Below are positions 6,644 to 9,512 of a DNA stretch of 9,512 bases, piece by piece (within the stretch, counting starts at the first letter, position 1; each line of letters starts with the position of its first letter). Source of the stretch: Burkholderia sp. GTDB lineage: Bacteria; Pseudomonadota; Gammaproteobacteria; Burkholderiales; Burkholderiaceae. The position numbers and the translations under genes are program-made. The notes under the pieces were generated by a model. That model was given only the letters and a program-made list of their open reading frames with translations. It made no database searches and had not been told where the DNA came from. The stretch covers positions 1 to 9,512 of the forward strand of contig NZ_JAHACR010000157.1 in assembly GCF_018375725.1 (NCBI RefSeq), written 5' to 3'.

Positions 6644-6817
6644 ATGAATTTCCTGGATCGACTCAAAGAGCCCAGCTCGCAAGCCGGCCTCGGCGTAGTC
6701 GCGAGCGCGGCCGTGCAGCTCGGCGCGAACCCGTCGAAGGTCGGCGCGATCGCGGCGCTACTGCAAGCGCTGCTCGGCGCGGTGGCCGTGTTCATGCCGG
6801 AAAAGGCGGGTAGCTGA
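6644..6817 (+). CDS. 57-aa hydrophobic protein, possible holin-like or virion membrane protein
   Basis: 57 aa, starting at ATG 6644 behind a near-perfect ribosome site, GGAGGAAG at 6633-6640. It opens with MNFLDRLKEPSSQAGLG and ends in an apolar stretch (VGAIAALLQALLGAVAVFMPE, about 33-53) with a short KAGS tail. Small proteins of this style are frequent near the lysis genes of Burkholderia and related phages. It could be a holin, but size and one hydrophobic segment do not prove it; a virion membrane protein is equally possible. Its TGA overlaps the next ATG by one base. Confidence 0.55.
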   Translation: MNFLDRLKEPSSQAGLGVVASAAVQLGANPSKVGAIAALLQALLGAVAVFMPEKAGS

Positions 6818-7023
6818 TGGACGGCGCGGTGCTGATGCAGATCGTCACGGCCGTCTGTTCGTCGGGCGCGGTCTACGCCGGCATCCGCGCGGACATCAGG
6901 GCGATGAAGGATCACAACGCGCGCCAAGATCGCGAGATCGAACGCGCGCATACGCGGATTGATCGACAACTCGAAGGGAGGAATCATGGCGCACCACAAG
7001 CGGCGCACGCCGGCTCGCGATAG
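6817..7023 (+). CDS. 68-aa single-pass membrane protein with coiled coil (lysis candidate)
   Basis: 68 aa. Residues 4-22 (AVLMQIVTAVCSSGAVYAG) are a membrane helix. Residues 23-53 (IRADIRAMKDHNARQDREIERAHTRIDRQL) are a highly charged amphipathic helix likely to form a coiled coil. Proteins with this pattern (GAVYxGIRADIRAM followed by a charged helix with AHxRID) are common in phage lysis regions of beta- and gammaproteobacteria and are often labelled holin or hypothetical. The TGA/ATG overlap with the previous gene and the tail overlap with the basic peptide gene mark it as part of the same transcript. The function is not established. Confidence 0.55.
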   Translation: MDGAVLMQIVTAVCSSGAVYAGIRADIRAMKDHNARQDREIERAHTRIDRQLEGRNHGAPQAAHAGSR

Positions 7024-7054
7024 CAAGGGCCGATTCAAGCGCAATAAGCGGTAA
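6986..7054 (+). CDS. 22-aa highly basic peptide (mini-gene)
   Basis: The gene begins at ATG 6986 behind an excellent ribosome site, AAGGGAGG at 6974-6981, and ends at TAA 7052-7054, just before the operon terminator. It overlaps the 3' end of the 68-aa gene by 38 bases in another frame. Ten of 22 residues are Lys or Arg, two are His, and only one is acidic (MAHHKRRTPARDSKGRFKRN, then KR). RDSKGRF is a motif seen in short basic phage proteins. It could neutralise or condense packaged DNA, as the small basic J protein does in microviruses; that is an analogy, not homology. Its size means automatic gene callers will normally miss it. Confidence 0.55.
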   Translation: MAHHKRRTPARDSKGRFKRNKR

Positions 7055-7058
7055 CGAA

Positions 7059-7086
7059 AAACCCGGCCTCGGCCGGGTTTCGTTTT
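7059..7086. terminator. Bidirectional Rho-independent terminator between converging operons
   Basis: Perfect stem AAACCCGGCC / GGCCGGGTTT (7059-7068 with 7071-7080; effectively nine pairs and a CTCG loop) followed by CGTTTT on the + strand. On the - strand the same stem is followed by TTTTT (7061-7057). It ends both the late operon from the left and the reverse-strand cassette from the right; the stop of the 7085-7501 gene falls within it. Confidence 0.85.
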
Positions 7087-7501
7087 AGGAGACAGACGTC
7101 CAATCCTGCAAGGGGCATCCACGCGCATACGGTATCACTGCAGTATCCCGTAGCACCACGGCGCGCAGTTGAGCATCGCTGCCAGACCCACGTCCCATCA
7201 ACGCAACGACCATCGCGTACGATGCACCGGTAACGCCGGAATATCGGATCACCAGGAGATCCGAGCCTTCGGCGCCATATTGGCTCGCATCGCGAAACTG
7301 GCGCCTCGAATCTTGTACGGTCTGCATGCGTGCGGTCTTGTGGTAGCAGGTCAATACAGCATGCGCCACGTCGGCCACTGCAGCGCTCTGCAACTGCTGC
7401 TGGTTGATTGCCCCGGGCGCTGCCAACCGGTGCATGGCATCGCTGGCTTGCTGCGGGTTTGCCATGGCAACCTGGAAAACCAGGGAAAGGACTGAAAGCA
7501 T
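7085..7501 (-). CDS. Small secreted protein of unknown function (prophage cargo candidate)
   Basis: 138 aa, no family recognised. The ATG at 7501 has CGGAG about 8-12 bases upstream. The N-terminus LSVLSLVFQVAMA followed by N15 looks like a signal peptide, although it lacks the usual basic residues before the hydrophobic core. The mature part has an Ala/Gln-rich helical first half (to about 60), then strands (DLLVIRYSG, SYAMVVALMG, LRAVVLRDTAVIPY) typical of a small alpha/beta fold. Two cysteines (52 and 129) could form a disulfide in the periplasm. It lies 36 bases downstream of the regulator gene on the same strand and is probably cotranscribed with it, so it may be expressed in the lysogen. 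A role in superinfection exclusion or host fitness is a guess from this position. Confidence 0.6.
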   Translation of the reverse strand: MLSVLSLVFQVAMANPQQASDAMHRLAAPGAINQQQLQSAAVADVAHAVLTCYHKTARMQTVQDSRRQFRDASQYGAEGSDLLVIRYSGVTGASYAMVVALMGRGSGSDAQLRAVVLRDTAVIPYARGCPLQDWTSVS

Positions 7502-7537
7502 ATGACGGTCTCCGTATTGTGGTCGGCGGATTATCGC

Positions 7538-7900
7538 TCAGGCGATCCAGCGCGTCGCGGGCGCTTCGGGGATCAGCTCGAGCTGGACGAGCGCCGGGTA
7601 TTGGATGATCGGGTCGTTCGCGGCGCACGGTGTCGACGCCGCAAGCTGTGCGCAGGCCCGCGCGGAAACTTTCGCGTCCTGTATGGACCAGGTCATTTCC
7701 CGCACGCGTGACCAGTGCTCGAACGCCTTCAGGCGCAGCAGCTCGGGCGCCCAAAACGGCACGCGCTCACGGCCGGCCATCCAGTTTTGAATTGATCGCT
7801 CGGAGCGCCGCAGCTCGCGCGCCAACTGCTTGACTGGCCGGCCACCCGCGTAATGCAGGAATTCGGCAAGTTTTCCGTATCTGAGATTGGGGAATCGCAT
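7538..7900 (-). CDS. Helix-turn-helix phage regulator
   Basis: 120 aa from ATG 7900. The open frame extends to 7948, but that part is occupied by a terminator hairpin, so 7900 is preferred. Residues 8-45 contain a helix-turn-helix: GKLAEFLHYAGG, then VKQLARELRRSERSIQNWMAG, where SERSIQNW has the look of a recognition helix. VPFWAPELLRL follows, a pattern seen in small regulators of prophages and filamentous phages of beta- and gammaproteobacteria. The C-terminal half (about 75-120) has no recognised domain. It is transcribed away from the junction and against the late operon, which fits a repressor or control gene of the prophage. No strong ribosome site is visible (only AAAAGAA about 5-10 bases upstream). 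An imperfect palindrome at 7958-7973 is a possible operator. Confidence 0.7.
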   Translation of the reverse strand: MRFPNLRYGKLAEFLHYAGGRPVKQLARELRRSERSIQNWMAGRERVPFWAPELLRLKAFEHWSRVREMTWSIQDAKVSARACAQLAASTPCAANDPIIQYPALVQLELIPEAPATRWIA

Positions 7901-7915
7901 TGTTCTTTTTGTCCG

Positions 7916-7942
7916 AAAAAAAAGCCCGGGGAATCCGGGCTT
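7916..7942 (-). terminator. Rho-independent terminator or attenuator just upstream of the regulator gene
   Basis: On the - strand the stem AAGCCCGG / CCGGGCTT (8 bp, loop ATTCC) is followed by a run of U from 7921 to 7916. The regulator's ATG lies only 15 bases further on, too little room for a promoter in between. Leftward transcription arriving from the junction would stop here or partly read through. Confidence 0.7.
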
Positions 7943-7957
7943 CGACATGCTGCGGGG

Positions 7958-7973
7958 TCTGCCTTAAAGCAGA
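7958..7973. promoter_or_regulatory. Imperfect 16-bp palindrome, possible operator
   Basis: TCTGCCTTAAAGCAGA is an inverted repeat with one mismatched pair (TCTGC and GCAGA arms around CTTAAA). It lies between the terminator-like hairpin and the dif-like site, upstream of the regulator gene. A regulator binding site is plausible from size and place; there is no direct support. Confidence 0.3.
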
Positions 7974-8001
7974 TTTAGGGGTCGGTGTGAGATCGCGATT
8001 T

Positions 8002-8029
8002 AACTTCGATAATTAATATTATGTAAAAT
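8002..8029 (+). other. dif-like XerCD site, probable right attachment site of the prophage
   Basis: A 28-bp block with the geometry of dif: left 11-mer AACTTCGATAA, 6-bp centre TTAATA, right 11-mer TTATGTAAAAT. Against E. coli dif (right arm TTATGTTAAAT) the XerD-type arm matches at 10 of 11 positions and the inner ATAA of the XerC-type arm is kept, while the rest of that arm diverges. That is the pattern expected when the left arm comes from an element integrated on that side and the right arm from the host. Phage-type genes end just to its left and ordinary chromosomal genes begin to its right. It could in principle be only an AT-rich promoter region. Confidence 0.6.
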
Positions 8030-8161
8030 TATAAAGCAACGAATATCTAAACCCGATTACCCAACCCAACCGCCTCCACAAACATCGCCGCGTCGCTCGT
8101 CGTCCGCACCGAATCGTCTCAAATCACCTACAACCGGACACGCTTCGGCCACCCACAACAA
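8030..8161. other. Gene-free chromosomal stretch beside the junction
   Basis: The interval 7901-8250 holds no convincing gene. Apart from the hairpin, palindrome, dif-like site and ybaK-side terminator listed separately, this part shows only an AT-rich start and then C/A-rich sequence. A TATAAT on the - strand (8033-8028) has no matching -35 box, so I do not call a promoter. Confidence 0.5.
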
Positions 8162-8191
8162 AACGACGCGCTCAACATCGAGCGCGTCGTT
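8162..8191 (-). terminator. Rho-independent terminator of the YbaK-type gene
   Basis: Perfect 12-bp stem (8162-8173 AACGACGCGCTC with 8180-8191 GAGCGCGTCGTT) and a 6-base loop. On the - strand it is followed by TTGTTGTG, a broken T-rich tail. It lies about 60 bases after the stop of the gene at 8251. Confidence 0.75.
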
Positions 8192-8250
8192 CGCAACGCT
8201 TCAAACCCACCGAACACCGCATCGAACCGATCGACACAGCAGTCCGTCGC

Positions 8251-8736
8251 TCACGACACCATGCCTTGCATCTTGTGCGAAAAATGCGCACGCTCAGCCC
8301 GATCCATCAACGACAGGAACTCGTCCTGTGCCATATGGATCAACGCTTCGTGGTCGCCCGCCTCAAAATAGACGTCCGGCTGTTCCGCTAGGCTGTCCTC
8401 GAGGAAGGTCTGCATGCCGTATGCCATGCAGACGGGCGGCAACGCGCCCGCGTCGCAATCCTTGAACAGTTCGCGCAGTTCGCCTTCCTTCGCGAGCACG
8501 AGATGACGGCCGGTTTTCGCCCACAGATCGGACAGGCGCACGGCATATGTCGTCGGCAGCACGGCTGCGACGTAGCCATCGTCATCTTCCAGGAGCACGG
8601 TTTTCGCGAGTCGATCACCGGGAATATGCGCCGCTGCCGCCGTCTCCATACTCGTATGGCTGTACGGATGGTAGACGACTTCGTACCGCGAGGACTTCTG
8701 GCGCAGGCAGTCCTGCAGGGTCGCAGACATGGACAT
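8251..8736 (-). CDS. YbaK/EbsC-type aminoacyl-tRNA deacylase (editing-domain) protein
   Basis: 161 aa. Proteins of this family are free-standing versions of the prolyl-tRNA synthetase editing domain and hydrolyse mischarged aminoacyl-tRNA in the cytoplasm. Visible family features: YHPYSHTSMETAAAAHIPG (22-40), the conserved lysine in LAKTVLLEDDDGYVAAVLP (Lys45), a GALPP motif at 97-101 within FKDCDAGALPP, a following AYG segment, and FEAGDHEALIHM (124-135). The start at 8736 (MSMSATL) is chosen because GAGG lies 7 bases upstream; the ATG at 8748 has no ribosome site, and longer versions run into the upstream gene. The tRNA specificity cannot be read from the sequence. It lies about 100 bases downstream of the cysteine synthase family gene on the same strand and ends in its own terminator. 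It appears intact and has host-like codon use. Confidence 0.82.
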   Translation of the reverse strand: MSMSATLQDCLRQKSSRYEVVYHPYSHTSMETAAAAHIPGDRLAKTVLLEDDDGYVAAVLPTTYAVRLSDLWAKTGRHLVLAKEGELRELFKDCDAGALPPVCMAYGMQTFLEDSLAEQPDVYFEAGDHEALIHMAQDEFLSLMDRAERAHFSHKMQGMVS

Positions 8737-8758
8737 GGCATACCTCATCTGTCGAGTC

Positions 8759-8777
8759 GGGCGAACGAAGTTCGCCC
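8759..8777 (-). promoter_or_regulatory. Perfect 8-bp inverted repeat in the leader of the YbaK-type gene
   Basis: GGGCGAAC (8759-8766) and GTTCGCCC (8770-8777) flank a 3-base loop, about 22 bases upstream of the start codon at 8736. There is no T-run, so it is not a standard terminator. It may be an operator, or an RNA hairpin close to the ribosome site. Confidence 0.3.
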
Positions 8778-8837
8778 CGGATTCGTTCAGCATAGGTCGC
8801 ATTCGCACAGATGGAAATCCCGCCGCACGGCGCATCG

Positions 8838-9512
8838 TCACATCGGCTCCAGCCCTTTTTCCCGCAGCCAGTCCCGGTTGAAAAGCCGGGTGCGATAGAT
8901 GTCGCCGCGATCGCACAGCAAGGTCACGATCGTGTGGCCTGGCCCCATCTGGCGGGCGATCCGGACCGCCGCCGCGACATTGATCCCGCTCGATCCACCG
9001 ACGTATAAACCTTCCTCGCGCAGCAACCGGTAAACCATCGTCACGCACTGTCTGTCGTCGATACGTACCGCGTCGTCGATCGCCGTGCCCTCGAGATTGG
9101 CCGTCACGCGCGTCGAGCCGATGCCTTCGGTGATGGAGCTGCCTTCGGCCTTGATTTCGCCGGTCTTCACGTAGCTGTAGAGTCCGCTTCCCTCCGGATC
9201 GGCGAGCACGATCCGGATGTCCGGATTTCGTTCCTTCAGATAGCGGCTCACGCCCGCGAGCGTGCCGCCCGTGCCGGTCGCACAAACGAACGCATCGACC
9301 GTGCCGGCCGTATCGCGCCAGATTTCCGGGCCTGTCGTCTCGTAATGCGCGAGCCGGTTGACGACGTTGTCGAACTGATTGGCCCAGATCGCGTTGTCGA
9401 GCGTCTCCGCAAGCCGTCCGGCAATCTTCTGATAGTTGTTCGGATCGCGATACGGTACCGCCGTCACCGTCTGCACTTCGGCGCCGAGCGTGCGCAGGAT
9501 TTCCATCTTCTC
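8838..9512 (-). CDS. Cysteine synthase family PLP-dependent enzyme (CysK/CysM-type), partial
   Basis: The last 224 residues are visible; the gene continues beyond the right edge, so the N-terminal third, with the PLP lysine (usual PGGSxKDR motif), is missing. Visible family features in order: LGAEVQTVTAVPYRDPNNY, NQFDN followed by LAHYETTGPEIW, the PLP-phosphate loop in CATGTGGTLAG, YLKERNPDIRIVLADPEGSGLYSY, GSSITEGIG, EEGLYVGGSSGIN, and a C-terminal LFNRDWLREKGL. These enzymes replace the acetyl or phospho group of an activated serine with sulfide to make cysteine, in the cytoplasm. The usual D-x-G-x-x-Y near the end reads CDRGDIYRTRLFN here, a small variation. It is probably host chromosome outside the prophage. 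CysK, CysM or a cystathionine beta-synthase-like paralogue cannot be separated from this part. Confidence 0.85.
   Translation of the reverse strand, partial: EKMEILRTLGAEVQTVTAVPYRDPNNYQKIAGRLAETLDNAIWANQFDNVVNRLAHYETTGPEIWRDTAGTVDAFVCATGTGGTLAGVSRYLKERNPDIRIVLADPEGSGLYSYVKTGEIKAEGSSITEGIGSTRVTANLEGTAIDDAVRIDDRQCVTMVYRLLREEGLYVGGSSGINVAAAVRIARQMGPGHTIVTLLCDRGDIYRTRLFNRDWLREKGLEPM

Noticed and set aside
1..7086. Ordinary tailed prophage
   Set aside because: A tailspike-like protein and a lambda R-like enzyme are present, but no tail tube, tape measure, baseplate, portal or terminase is seen, and the capsid protein is not of the HK97 type by its visible motifs.
8019..8060. Promoter with TATAAT on the - strand at 8033-8028
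   Set aside because: No acceptable -35 box at the right distance; the AT-rich sequence is better explained by the dif-like site.
7901..8250. Additional gene, tRNA or CRISPR in the gap
   Set aside because: No frame with plausible coding character, no cloverleaf and no direct repeats were found; only the hairpins, palindrome and dif-like site listed.
8251..9285. 344-codon version of the YbaK-type gene
   Set aside because: Its upstream half overlaps the cysteine synthase family gene in another frame and is Arg-rich nonsense; the family match and ribosome site place the start at 8736.

Overview
The DNA is GC-rich with strong G/C third-position codon bias and carries what looks like a Burkholderia-type chromosome (Burkholderia sensu lato; this assignment is by composition and gene feel, not by a search). 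Two regions meet near position 8000. Positions 1 to about 8029 look like the right-hand end of a prophage. Positions from about 8030 to 9512 look like host chromosome.

Prefix of the prophage (1-7086, + strand): a tightly packed late operon of a tailless, membrane-containing phage. The first gene resembles the major capsid protein P2 of corticovirus PM2 (double jelly-roll lineage). It is followed by small proteins that each carry one hydrophobic segment: three with it at the C-terminus (861-1310, 1310-1576, 1947-2492) and then several with it at the N-terminus (5843-6151, 6148-6618, 6817-7023). Set among them are a GNAT-like protein (1579-1950), a beta-rich candidate vertex protein (2492-3184), a large beta-helix spike with a Sec-type signal peptide (3184-5181), a lambda-R-type lytic transglycosylase with an N-terminal membrane segment and a second internal start (5181-5846), two tiny membrane proteins and a 22-residue highly basic peptide. 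Almost every gene overlaps the next by 1 or 4 bases (TGATG, TAATG, ATGA), which suggests translational coupling. I see no tail, terminase, portal or tape-measure gene. A two-way terminator at 7059-7086 closes the operon.

Regulatory and cargo cassette (7085-7900, - strand): a helix-turn-helix regulator followed 36 bases later by a small secreted protein of unknown function. It converges on the same terminator. A second terminator-like hairpin lies immediately upstream of the regulator's start codon, and an imperfect palindrome lies beyond it.

Junction (about 8002-8029): a 28-bp dif-like sequence with the ATAA-N6-TTAT core and a nearly canonical XerD arm. This suggests the phage integrated with the host XerCD recombinases at the chromosome dimer resolution site. 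Host side (8030-9512, - strand): a short gene-free stretch with a strong terminator, a YbaK/EbsC-type editing-domain protein, and the 3' part of a cysteine synthase family gene that runs off the right edge.

How it fits together: capsid, membrane proteins, spike and a cell-wall-cutting enzyme are the virion and lysis functions of an icosahedral phage with an internal membrane. The reverse-strand pair is probably the part expressed in the lysogen. The packaging ATPase, replication genes and the left attachment site would be expected upstream, outside the window.
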